A DNA stretch of 64,000 bases from JBDWFY01 sp039976075 (GTDB lineage Bacteria; Pseudomonadota; Alphaproteobacteria; Rhizobiales; Stappiaceae): positions 620,001 through 684,000 of the forward strand of contig JBDWFY010000001.1 of NCBI GenBank assembly GCA_039976075.1, given 5' to 3'. Positions 45,078 to 53,798 of the stretch are shown piece after piece. The first letter of the stretch is position 1; each line of letters begins with the position of its first letter. A model generated the notes under the pieces. The model was not told where the DNA came from, ran no database searches, and saw only the letters and a list, made by a program, of their open reading frames with translations. A program made the position numbers and the translations under genes.

Positions 45078-45860
45078 TCATAACGTGTTTGACAGGAAAA
45101 CATCTCCCGCCGAAATAAGTCTGGTAGCACCGCCAATTTCTTCCAGTACCAGATAACCGTTTGCATCCAGATCAAGGAACCGCCCCTGAATTTCCTGGTC
45201 CGGCAGCCGAACGGTGATGGGTTTTCCAATCCCGACAGCGCGTGATATCCAGGCGGTGCGAACGTCAGAAAAGTTGTTGCCCCGGTCCCAGATGCCCAGC
45301 CAACGATCCAGCGTCTTCGCTAACGCTTGAAAAAGCGCGCGACTGTCAACGCGATATCCCAGCGCCGCCAGATCGGTGGTTGGATATAGAGCAGAGTCGG
45401 GATGACTGACGCAGTTTACGCCAAATCCAACAACCACAATGGAATTACCGGCGTCCTGCAGTTCGCTTTCAAGCAAGATGCCGGATATTTTTGCACCGTC
45501 AACAAGGCAATCATTTGGCCATTTCAACGACGAAAGCGCGTGTGTTCCGGTGACAAATTCAAGAGCCTCGGCCAATGCAACAGCAGCAAGAAGCGGCAAT
45601 TCACCAATTGATGATGTTTTTAAAGCGGGATTGACCAGGAGCACTGAAGCATAGAGGTTCCCGGGAGGAGACTCCCAGGACCTGCCTCGACGTCCCTTAC
45701 CGGCAGTCTGTCGATCGGCCGTAATCCATAGATTTCTGGTATCGCTGTTCTTGCGCCCAGCAGTCAGACAGGCTGCATTCGTTGAAGAGACGCTGGATAA
45801 GGCACGCCAACGGTAACTGGCGTTCGGGCCGTCGATAATCCCTTCATCATGATGGCTCAT
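45078..45860 (-). CDS. birA: Biotin--[acetyl-CoA-carboxylase] ligase
   Basis: Attaches biotin to the carboxyl carrier protein through biotinyl-AMP. The 260 residues hold only the catalytic and C-terminal domains; the N-terminal DNA-binding domain of E. coli BirA is missing, so this enzyme is not a repressor. The biotinyl-AMP loop is TAGKGRRGRSWESPPGN near residue 52, and SLKWPNDCLVDGAKISGIL near 110 carries the catalytic lysine. Starts 3 bases after the nuoN stop, so it is the tail of the nuo operon, as in other rhizobia. Confidence 0.96.
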   Translation of the reverse strand: MSHHDEGIIDGPNASYRWRALSSVSSTNAACLTAGRKNSDTRNLWITADRQTAGKGRRGRSWESPPGNLYASVLLVNPALKTSSIGELPLLAAVALAEALEFVTGTHALSSLKWPNDCLVDGAKISGILLESELQDAGNSIVVVGFGVNCVSHPDSALYPTTDLAALGYRVDSRALFQALAKTLDRWLGIWDRGNNFSDVRTAWISRAVGIGKPITVRLPDQEIQGRFLDLDANGYLVLEEIGGATRLISAGDVFLSNTL

Positions 45861-45863
45861 GGG

Positions 45864-47306
45864 CTAAAAAAGCGTTCTTGCCGCCGTTTCCGCATAAACC
45901 GACAACTGTCCAGCTATCAGAACAAATGCAATGACAAACACGCCGCTTGCACCCAAAATGACCTTCAGTTCCCCCGGCATTGGAGCAAACGCTTCCGCAG
46001 GTTCATCGAAATACATAACCTTGACGATCCGAAGATAATAGAATGCTCCCACGACGCTGGCGAGTACACCAATCACGGCAAGCATGTAAAGCTCGGCCTC
46101 TACGGCAGCCACGAACACATAGTACTTTGCGAAAAACCCGGCCAGCGGCGGTATACCGGCCAACGAGAACATAATCATCGCAAGAAGAAACGCCATGATT
46201 GGATTGGTCCGGGACAGACCGGACAGTTCGCTGATTTCTTCGACCATACCTTCGCGGCGGCGCATCGCCAGAATACAGGCAAATGCTCCCAGTGTTGTGG
46301 CGAGGTAAATGGCCATATAGAGAATAACGCCTTCAACACCGGCCTTGCTACCCGCAGCAAGACCGACAAGCGCAAATCCCATATGCCCAATTGACGAGTA
46401 GGCCATCAGCCGTTTGATGTTGTGCTGTCCGATTGCAGCAAACGCGCCCAAAACCATAGAGGCAATCGAAACGAACACGATGATCTGCTGCCACTCAACA
46501 GTGACCGGCTCAAACGCGGAAATGACGATGCGTGTCAACATTGCCATTGCTGCAATCTTGGGGGCAGCTGCAAAAAAGGCGGTCACCGGCGTTGGCGCGC
46601 CTTCATAGACATCGGGTGTCCACATATGAAAGGGAACGGCGGAAATCTTGAAGCAGATACCTGCCAATATGAATACCAGACCAATGGTAACGCCCAGTGA
46701 CGTTCCACCGTGGGACAAGGCCTGCGCGATTTCTGAGAAGCCGGTCTGGCCACTGAAGCCATAAACCAGCGACATGCCGTAAAGCAGCATGCCGGAAGAC
46801 AGAGCACCAAGGACAAAATATTTCAGTCCCGCCTCAGTGGAGCGAAGTGAATCCCTATTGATGGCCGCAACGACATACAGAGACAGGCTCTGCATTTCTA
46901 TGCCCAGATATAGCGCAATCAGATCATCGGCGGAGATCATCATCATCATGCCCAGCGTTGCGAGAATGATGAGGATGGGAAATTCGAAACGCTGAAAATT
47001 CTCCGCACGTCCATACGCCCATGAGAGAGCGATCGCCAGAACAGCGCCGATAAGTGTCAGCGCCTTCATAAAGCGTGCAAATCCGTCGAAAATAAACGCA
47101 CCGCCGAAGGTTGAAGCGTCAGGAATGAAAAAGACGACGATGCCCCCTACAACGGCCATCAACCCTGCGCTCATTCCCGTCACCACCAATGTCGAGCGGT
47201 CACCACCGAACACACCGATCATCAACAGAACCATGGCGCCCACGGCCATGAAGATCTCGGGCATGGCTGGCATCAGATCGGGGAGTAGGGAAAAATCTTC
47301 CAACAT
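45864..47306 (-). CDS. nuoN: NADH-quinone oxidoreductase subunit N
   Basis: Antiporter-like membrane subunit of complex I, one of three proton-pumping modules. The 480 residues form about 14 helices. The conserved glutamate near residue 135 lies in IALYLGIEMQSLSLYV, and lysines occur in AGLKYFVLGALSSGM and QHNIKRLMAYSSIGHMG. It is the last nuo gene; birA follows directly. Starts 27 bases after nuoM. Length and motifs are those of the family. Confidence 0.97.
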   Translation of the reverse strand: MLEDFSLLPDLMPAMPEIFMAVGAMVLLMIGVFGGDRSTLVVTGMSAGLMAVVGGIVVFFIPDASTFGGAFIFDGFARFMKALTLIGAVLAIALSWAYGRAENFQRFEFPILIILATLGMMMMISADDLIALYLGIEMQSLSLYVVAAINRDSLRSTEAGLKYFVLGALSSGMLLYGMSLVYGFSGQTGFSEIAQALSHGGTSLGVTIGLVFILAGICFKISAVPFHMWTPDVYEGAPTPVTAFFAAAPKIAAMAMLTRIVISAFEPVTVEWQQIIVFVSIASMVLGAFAAIGQHNIKRLMAYSSIGHMGFALVGLAAGSKAGVEGVILYMAIYLATTLGAFACILAMRRREGMVEEISELSGLSRTNPIMAFLLAMIMFSLAGIPPLAGFFAKYYVFVAAVEAELYMLAVIGVLASVVGAFYYLRIVKVMYFDEPAEAFAPMPGELKVILGASGVFVIAFVLIAGQLSVYAETAARTLF

Positions 47307-47333
47307 CGCTGTTCTCGTCCTTACGCGATCTGA

Positions 47334-48845
47334 TCAGTGCGCCAGCATTGCGGTTTGTTGAGCCACTTCAAGAGCAGCATGATAGTTCTGCAGGAGATTA
47401 TTCACCGACGCCGCCGTGACGTCCATGATCGGTGCAGGGTAAAAACCGAAGAACAATGTCAGGGCAACCAGTGGCAGTAGAATTACCTTCTCTCTCAGCG
47501 ACAGGTCCAGAATGCCCTTCAGGCTTTCTTTCTCAAGCGCTCCGAAGATAATTCTGCGGTACAGCCACAACGCATAAGCCGCCGACAATATCACACCAAA
47601 TGTCGCAAAGAATGCGACCCAGGTATTGACCTCAAAGGCACCAAGCAGCGTCAGGAATTCGCCAACAAAGCCACTCGTTCCGGGTAGTCCCACATTGGCC
47701 ATGGTAAAGACCATGAAGACAAAGGCATAAGCCGGCATCCTGTTGACCAGCCCCCCATAGGCGGAGATTTCGCGGGTATGCATCCGGTCATAGATCACGC
47801 CAACACACAAGAACAGCGCACCGGAAACGATGCCGTGGGACAGCATTTGAAAGATGCCACCCTGAACGCCCTGGGCGGTCATGGTGAAAATACCCATCGT
47901 GACATAGCCCATGTGAGCCACGGACGAATAGGCGATCAACTTCTTCATGTCTTTCTGAGCAAGCGCAACCAGCGACGTATAGATGATTGCCACAAGCGAC
48001 AGGAAGAAGACGAAGTCAGCGAAATAGTCGGATGCCAGTGGGAACATCGGCAATGAGAAGCGCAGGAAGCCGTATCCACCCATTTTCAGCAGAATACCAG
48101 CCAAAATGACCGATCCTGCAGTTGGTGCTTCCACGTGAGCGTCCGGCAGCCAGGTGTGAACCGGCCACATCGGCATCTTCACGGCGAAGCTTGCGAAAAA
48201 AGCCACCCATAACCACATCTGCATGGATTCAGGGAAACCATAGGCAAGCATCTCCGAGATGTCTGACGTACCGGACTCCCAGAACATCGCCATGATGGCA
48301 ATCAGCATCAGTACGGAACCAAGCAGCGTATAGAGAAAGAACTTGAAACTCGCATAGACGCGATTGCCGCCGCCCCAGACCCCGATGATGATGAACATCG
48401 GTATGAGAACGGCCTCGAAGAACACATAGAAAACCACGATATCCAAAGCGCAAAAAACGCCGATCATCATGGTTTCAAGCACCAGGAAGGCGATCATGTA
48501 TTCCTTGACGCGCTTTGTAATCGCATTCCAGCTGGCAAGGATACAGAACGGCATCAAGAAAGTCGTCAGAATGACGAACAACATCGAAATGCCGTCGACA
48601 CCCATATGGTAAGAGACGAGCCCCGGTATCCATTCGTACTTCTCAACGAGCTGGAAACCGGCAATTTCATTGTCGAAACCACCCCAGACAAAGAGAGAAA
48701 GCAGGAATGTAAACACCGTGACGACAAGCGCCAGAACACGGATATTCTTCAGAGCCTGCTCATCTTCACCTTGGACAAGGAGAATGGCGGCGACGCCGAA
48801 GAGAGGCGCAAAGGTAACAAAGGTAAGGAGTGGCCAGTCGCTCAT
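47334..48845 (-). CDS. nuoM: NADH-quinone oxidoreductase subunit M
   Basis: Antiporter-like membrane subunit of complex I. The 503 residues have the key glutamate in VVFYVFFEAVLIPMFIIIG near residue 143, the lysine in PMWPVHTWLPDAHVEAPTAG near 235, and the ALAQKDMKKLIAYSSVAHMG half-helix near 300. The ATG shares one base with the nuoL stop (TGATG), so translation is coupled. Confidence 0.97.
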   Translation of the reverse strand: MSDWPLLTFVTFAPLFGVAAILLVQGEDEQALKNIRVLALVVTVFTFLLSLFVWGGFDNEIAGFQLVEKYEWIPGLVSYHMGVDGISMLFVILTTFLMPFCILASWNAITKRVKEYMIAFLVLETMMIGVFCALDIVVFYVFFEAVLIPMFIIIGVWGGGNRVYASFKFFLYTLLGSVLMLIAIMAMFWESGTSDISEMLAYGFPESMQMWLWVAFFASFAVKMPMWPVHTWLPDAHVEAPTAGSVILAGILLKMGGYGFLRFSLPMFPLASDYFADFVFFLSLVAIIYTSLVALAQKDMKKLIAYSSVAHMGYVTMGIFTMTAQGVQGGIFQMLSHGIVSGALFLCVGVIYDRMHTREISAYGGLVNRMPAYAFVFMVFTMANVGLPGTSGFVGEFLTLLGAFEVNTWVAFFATFGVILSAAYALWLYRRIIFGALEKESLKGILDLSLREKVILLPLVALTLFFGFYPAPIMDVTAASVNNLLQNYHAALEVAQQTAMLAH

Positions 48846-50851
48846 CAGTGGGCACCCCCGCTGCCCGTGAACATTGTCCAGGTGACCAATGCGGCCACCC
48901 CGATCAGCATTGCAAACGCATAGTGATAGACGTAACCGGTCTGCAACCGGACGACACGGTTGGTGATATCCATCACCCGAGCCGCAATCCCGTTCGGTCC
49001 AATCCCGTCAATAATCTTGCCGTCACCGACAGTCCAAAGGACACGACCAAGCCACATCGCTGGACGAATGAAGATGACATTATAGAGTTCGTCGAAATAC
49101 CACTTGTTGAGCAGGAACCGATAAAGACCATCATGTCTTGCCGCCAGCCGCTTGGGTAATTCCGGAGAGCGTATGTAGAACAGCCACGCAACAGCCAGTC
49201 CGGCCAACATCATGACAAAGGGCGAAAGTTTTACCCAGTTGGTGACAATATCGTGGTCGTGCATGTCGTGGAGAACATGGTTTTCAGCCCCCATATAAAG
49301 CGCTGACCGCCAGAAGTGCTCATAACCATGCCCGGCAAAAGCATCCAGGAACACCATCCCGGCCAGTACAGCACCGATAGCAAGAATTATAAGCGGGACA
49401 GCCATCACCATCGGTGATTCATGCACGTGTTTCATCACATCTGCGGACGCTCTGGGTTTGCCGTGAAACGTCATGAATGTCAGCCGCCAGGAATAGAAGC
49501 TTGTCAGAGCCGCAGCAAAAACCGTCATCCAGAATCCGTATAGTGCAAAGGAGTTATGTCCTGTCTGGGAAACCGCATAGGCTGCCTCGATAATTGCATC
49601 CTTGGAGATGAACCCGGCAAAGCCGATATACGTCAGAGGTATGCCAACGCCCGTAATGGCTAGCGTTCCCATCATCATCGTCCAATAGGTAATCGGAAGA
49701 TGCTTCCGCAGTCCCCCCATTTTGCGCATATCCTGTTCGTCGGATACTGCGTGAATGACCGAGCCCGCGCACAGAAACAGCAGCGCTTTGAAGAACGCGT
49801 GGGTAAATAGATGAAAGATACCGATTGAGTAGGCGCCAACACCAAGAGCAACAAACATGTAACCCAACTGCGAACAGGTCGAATAGGCGATAACTCGCTT
49901 GATGTCGTTCTGCACCAAGCCAATTGTCGCTGCAAAAAACGCAGTGGTTGCCCCGAAAAAGGTGACGACGGTCAGCGCGGTTTGGGAAAGTTCAAACAAC
50001 GGCGACAATCGGGCAACCATGAAGACCCCGGCGGTGACCATGGTCGCTGCATGGATCAGTGCGGACACCGGTGTTGGACCTTCCATCGCATCAGGCAGCC
50101 AGGTGTGCAGCAGGAACTGAGCCGACTTCCCCATCGCTCCCATGAACAACAGCAGGCAGACAATTGTAATCGCCGTTGCGTTGTCGAGCTGATAGCCCAG
50201 GAACACCAGCGGCGCCGCATCTGAACCGCTTCCAATGAAGCCCGGCGCATTCGCAAAAATGACGTCCATATTGATGGTATTGAACAGAAAGAAAACGCCG
50301 AAAATACCGAGCGCAAAGCCAAAGTCGCCAACCCGGTTGACAACGAATGCCTTGATCGCCGCAGCGTTTGCTGATGGTTTCCGATACCAGAAGCCAATCA
50401 GAAGATAGGAAGCGAGGCCGACACCCTCCCAGCCGAAGAACATCTGCAACAGGTTGTTGGCCGTTACCAACGTCAACATCGCAAATGTAAAGAGTGACAA
50501 GTAGGCGAAAAACCGGGACCGGTGCGGATCGTTGTGCATGTAGCCGATGGAATAGACATGCACCAGAGACGATACCGTGGTGACCACCACCAGCATGACA
50601 ACTGTCAGTGTATCTACCCGGATTGACCAGTTAACATCCAGCGATCCGGAAGTGATCCACTGCATGATGGTAATGGATTGGGTCTGTGCATCCCCGAGCC
50701 AGAATCCGAAAAACGCAATCCATGACAACAGGGCAGTCAGAATCAGCAGACCTGACGTTACATATTCTGACGCCTTGGCACCGATCGCACGGCCGAATAT
50801 GCCAGCGATCAAAAAGCCGATAAGCGGAAGAAAGACGATTGCCGTATACAT
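48845..50851 (-). CDS. nuoL: NADH-quinone oxidoreductase subunit L
   Basis: Largest antiporter-like subunit of complex I, at the far end of the membrane arm. The 668 residues include FGWEGVGLASYLLIGFWY with the key glutamate near residue 145, SAQFLLHTWLPDAMEGPTPV near 235, the VQNDIKRVIAYSTCSQLG half-helix near 325, and the long C-terminal lateral helix that clamps NuoM and NuoN, ending in one more membrane segment. The start lies 5 bases after nuoK. Confidence 0.97.
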   Translation of the reverse strand: MYTAIVFLPLIGFLIAGIFGRAIGAKASEYVTSGLLILTALLSWIAFFGFWLGDAQTQSITIMQWITSGSLDVNWSIRVDTLTVVMLVVVTTVSSLVHVYSIGYMHNDPHRSRFFAYLSLFTFAMLTLVTANNLLQMFFGWEGVGLASYLLIGFWYRKPSANAAAIKAFVVNRVGDFGFALGIFGVFFLFNTINMDVIFANAPGFIGSGSDAAPLVFLGYQLDNATAITIVCLLLFMGAMGKSAQFLLHTWLPDAMEGPTPVSALIHAATMVTAGVFMVARLSPLFELSQTALTVVTFFGATTAFFAATIGLVQNDIKRVIAYSTCSQLGYMFVALGVGAYSIGIFHLFTHAFFKALLFLCAGSVIHAVSDEQDMRKMGGLRKHLPITYWTMMMGTLAITGVGIPLTYIGFAGFISKDAIIEAAYAVSQTGHNSFALYGFWMTVFAAALTSFYSWRLTFMTFHGKPRASADVMKHVHESPMVMAVPLIILAIGAVLAGMVFLDAFAGHGYEHFWRSALYMGAENHVLHDMHDHDIVTNWVKLSPFVMMLAGLAVAWLFYIRSPELPKRLAARHDGLYRFLLNKWYFDELYNVIFIRPAMWLGRVLWTVGDGKIIDGIGPNGIAARVMDITNRVVRLQTGYVYHYAFAMLIGVAALVTWTMFTGSGGAH

Positions 50852-50856
50852 GCGGC

Positions 50857-51165
50857 TCAGCCTTTCATCACGTTGATGTCCTCAACCGCGATTGACCCGC
50901 GGTTTCGGAAAAAGACTACAAGGATCGCCAGCCCGATAGACGCTTCGGCGGCAGCCACGGTGAGAACCAGCAAGGCGAATATCTGCCCGACAAGATCTCC
51001 CAGAAAACTGGAGAAGGCGACAAGATTGATGTTGACCGCCAACAGCAGCAATTCCACCGACATCAGGATGATGATCACATTCTTCCGGTTCAGAAAGATG
51101 CCAAAAATCCCAAGCGTGAATAAGATCGCCGCTACAGTCAGAAAGTGCGAAAGTCCGATTTCCAT
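50857..51165 (-). CDS. nuoK: NADH-quinone oxidoreductase subunit K
   Basis: Small MrpC-like membrane subunit of complex I. The 102 residues form three helices, with conserved glutamates in helix 2 (ILMSVELLLLAVNINLVAFS, near residue 38) and helix 3 (TVAAAEASIGLAILV, near 74) that are part of the central polar axis. It lies between nuoJ and nuoL in the universal order. Confidence 0.97.
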   Translation of the reverse strand: MEIGLSHFLTVAAILFTLGIFGIFLNRKNVIIILMSVELLLLAVNINLVAFSSFLGDLVGQIFALLVLTVAAAEASIGLAILVVFFRNRGSIAVEDINVMKG

Positions 51166-51226
51166 ACCGTCCCCGCCGGAGCCCCTGTTTTCATTTAGTC
51201 AGACATCTGTCCGCAGAGCGGACCCT

Positions 51227-51841
51227 TCAGATGCCCTTCCCCGTTTCAACTTCAACAACTTCAATGGCGTCTTCAGGCCGACGCCCAACCTGCTTTGATA
51301 TATCCTGACGCTTGACACCTTCTTTGTGCCGGAGCGTCAGAACAATGGCGCCAATCATCGCAACCAGGAGGATCATTGCCGCCGCCTGGAAGAAGTAAAT
51401 GTATCGCGTGTAGAGCAACTCGCCGATTGCGCGGATGTTGGACACTTCATCCACCGGCGGTATTGGCGCGACTGGCACCGCCGCCACGTTGGCGTCGATA
51501 ACCCAGGCCCCGACGCCCATAATCAACTCGACCAGCAGAATGATACCAACCAGTGCCCCCACCGGCAGATATTGAAGAAAACCCTGCCGTAATTCAACAA
51601 AGTCGACATCAAGCATCATGACGACAAAGAGAAACAGAACAGCTACTGCGCCGACATAAACAACGAGCAGAATCAGCGCCAGGAATTCTGCACCCAGCAT
51701 CAGAAACAACCCGGCGGCATTGAAAAATACCAGAATCAGAAACAGCACCGAATGCACAGGATTGCGTGCGGAAATAACCATGAACGCCGACGCCACAGCA
51801 ACCGCTGAAAACAAATAAAAGAAGATGGCGTACAAAACCAT
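51227..51841 (-). CDS. nuoJ: NADH-quinone oxidoreductase subunit J
   Basis: Membrane subunit of complex I next to the quinone site and the E-channel. The 204 residues form five helices; the pi-bulge helix 3 (EFLALILLVVYVGAVAVLFLFVV region) is well conserved and contains the tyrosine and VGAVAVLFLF signature. The soluble C terminus ends in basic and acidic residues. It starts 76 bases after nuoI and is followed 61 bases later by nuoK. Confidence 0.97.
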   Translation of the reverse strand: MVLYAIFFYLFSAVAVASAFMVISARNPVHSVLFLILVFFNAAGLFLMLGAEFLALILLVVYVGAVAVLFLFVVMMLDVDFVELRQGFLQYLPVGALVGIILLVELIMGVGAWVIDANVAAVPVAPIPPVDEVSNIRAIGELLYTRYIYFFQAAAMILLVAMIGAIVLTLRHKEGVKRQDISKQVGRRPEDAIEVVEVETGKGI

Positions 51842-51917
51842 TTTGGTTGGTGCCTTCCTTGCCTAGTCTTTCCGCTTCGGCCTTTTATACCGGCGGATGT
51901 CCCCAGTCCATCGCCCA

Positions 51918-52406
51918 TTACCGATAGGGCGAGTCCAATTCAATGTTATTCGCTATTTCCCGTTCCCAGCGGTCGCCATTTGCCAGAAGACGTTCCTTGT
52001 CGAAATAAAGTTCTTCCCGTGTCTCGGTGGCAAATTCGAAATTCGGCCCCTCGACGATCGCATCAACAGGACAAGCTTCCTGGCAGAACCCGCAATAAAT
52101 GCACTTGACCATGTCGATGTCATACCGGGTCGTGCGGCGTGTTCCATCGTTACGCCGTGGACCGGCTTCAATGGTAATTGCCTGTGCGGGACATATTGCC
52201 TCGCAAAGTTTGCAGGCGATGCAACGTTCCTCGCCGTTTGGGTAACGGCGCAAAGCATGCTCTCCCCGAAAGCGAGGGCTTGTCGGACCCTTTTCAAAGG
52301 GATAATTCACGGTCGGCTTGGGTTTGAAGAAGTATCGCATCGCGAGGAAAAACGCGGACACGAACTCCTGCAAAAACAGCGATCTGGCGGCCTGATCCAG
52401 TCTCAT
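51918..52406 (-). CDS. nuoI: NADH-quinone oxidoreductase subunit I
   Basis: Peripheral-arm subunit of complex I that carries iron-sulfur clusters N6a and N6b. The 162 residues contain two 4Fe-4S motifs: CIACKLCEAICPAQA near residue 62 and CIYCGFCQEACPVDA near 101. The N-terminal amphipathic helix (SLFLQEFVSAFFLAMRYFF) docks it on the membrane. It is separated from nuoH by an extra membrane-protein gene, which is not the standard arrangement. Confidence 0.98.
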   Translation of the reverse strand: MRLDQAARSLFLQEFVSAFFLAMRYFFKPKPTVNYPFEKGPTSPRFRGEHALRRYPNGEERCIACKLCEAICPAQAITIEAGPRRNDGTRRTTRYDIDMVKCIYCGFCQEACPVDAIVEGPNFEFATETREELYFDKERLLANGDRWEREIANNIELDSPYR

Positions 52407-52476
52407 AACCTTTTGCGCCCTTCTTCCCCCGAGAGGGAACTAATCGATGATGCGATACACATCGCACAATGAACGT

Positions 52477-52719
52477 TCAGCTGAGTGTAATTCCCGCCCA
52501 ATATCCAAGAGCGGCAAACCCAGCAATTATTCCAACTCGAAGCATCCCGTCGATTACCGGCCAGAAACGCATAATCGCGGATTTCTGCCCGTCATCATAG
52601 TCTGCTTCATTTCCTTTCAACCGACCAACCAGAACACCCGACACGATGCGATAGTCCAGCCACCCGATATACAGCCCCACAACAGCACCGATAATGCCCG
52701 GTAGCGAGACAAGTTCCAT
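52477..52719 (-). CDS. Unrecognised 80-aa two-helix membrane protein inside the nuo operon
   Basis: I do not recognise this family. The 80 residues have one hydrophobic segment at about 7-22 (PGIIGAVVGLYIGWLDY), a charged middle part (about 30-50, with KGNEADYDDGQKS) and a second hydrophobic segment at about 58-79 (GMLRVGIIAGFAALGYWAGI). Arg residues near 24, 33 and 51 with the acidic loop suggest both ends lie on one side. It starts with ATG three bases after the nuoH stop and ends 70 bases before nuoI, in the same direction, so it must be made with complex I. A role in assembly or stability of the membrane arm is inference from position only. Confidence 0.8.
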   Translation of the reverse strand: MELVSLPGIIGAVVGLYIGWLDYRIVSGVLVGRLKGNEADYDDGQKSAIMRFWPVIDGMLRVGIIAGFAALGYWAGITLS

Positions 52720-52722
52720 CCA

Positions 52723-53784
52723 CTAACCCTGACTGACAGGCGCCCAACCGGTTGCCATCAAGACAGCCGCCACCACAAAAACCATCCCCAGCGAAAGCGG
52801 CAGGAACACTTTCCACCCAAGTCGCATCAGTTGGTCATAACGGTAGCGCGGCACCATCGCCTTAACCATTGCGAACATGAAGAACACGAACAGCGCTTTC
52901 AGCAGGAACCAGATGACACCCGGCACCCAGGTAAAGGGTGCGAAATCCAGTGGTGGCAACCAGCCACCCATGAACAGCAAGGTTGTCAGCGCGCACATCA
53001 GAGAGATTGCAGCATATTCGCCAAGCATGAACATCATGTATGGCGTCGAACCATATTCGACCATGAAACCTGCGACGAGTTCCGACTCAGCTTCCGGCAG
53101 ATCGAATGGAGGTCGGTTGGTCTCCGCAAGTGCTGAGATGAAAAAGACCACGAACATTGGGAACAATGGCAGCCAGAACCAGTTGAGGAAACTCAGGAAC
53201 GGCAAGCCGATCATTGTCGCAAGGCCCGTCTGTTGAGCCATCACAATGTCTGTCAGATTGAGTGACCCGACGCACAGCAAAACAGTCACGATAACAAAGC
53301 CGATTGAGACTTCGTAGGAGACCATCTGCGCAGCGGAACGAAGCGCACCGAGGAAAGCATACTTGGAGTTGGAGGCCCAGCCTCCCATAATTACGCCGTA
53401 GACCTCAAGTGAAGAGATCGCGAAAATATATAGAATTCCCAGATTGATATCGGCAATTGCCCAGCCTTCGGCGACCGGTATCACTGCCCACGTCGCCAGA
53501 GCGAGCGTTACAGACAGCAGCGGAGCCAGCAGGAATATTCCCTTGTTCGCACCTGAAGGAATCACAGGTTCCTTAAGGACGAACTTCAGCAGATCGGCGA
53601 AACTCTGAAAAAGTCCCCAGGGTCCGACAACGTTAGGTCCTCTGCGTATCTGTACGGCTGCCCAAATCTTGCGATCTGCATAAAGAACGTATGCAATGAT
53701 GACGAGCAGCACCACCAGCAACAGCACACTTTGTGCAAGCATGATGATAAAGGGAAATCCGTACGTGGTCCAAAAGTCCGTCAT
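52723..53784 (-). CDS. nuoH: NADH-quinone oxidoreductase subunit H
   Basis: Membrane subunit of complex I that forms the quinone chamber with NuoB and NuoD. The 353 residues have eight helices. Conserved charged loops are seen: ADRKIWAAVQIRRGPNVVGP near residue 37, YEVSIGFVIV near 165 and AETNRPPFDLPEAESELVAG near 225, which are quinone-site and proton-path elements. Follows nuoG by 14 bases. Confidence 0.97.
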   Translation of the reverse strand: MTDFWTTYGFPFIIMLAQSVLLLVVLLVIIAYVLYADRKIWAAVQIRRGPNVVGPWGLFQSFADLLKFVLKEPVIPSGANKGIFLLAPLLSVTLALATWAVIPVAEGWAIADINLGILYIFAISSLEVYGVIMGGWASNSKYAFLGALRSAAQMVSYEVSIGFVIVTVLLCVGSLNLTDIVMAQQTGLATMIGLPFLSFLNWFWLPLFPMFVVFFISALAETNRPPFDLPEAESELVAGFMVEYGSTPYMMFMLGEYAAISLMCALTTLLFMGGWLPPLDFAPFTWVPGVIWFLLKALFVFFMFAMVKAMVPRYRYDQLMRLGWKVFLPLSLGMVFVVAAVLMATGWAPVSQG

Positions 53785-53798
53785 CAGGCCCCCGCCCC

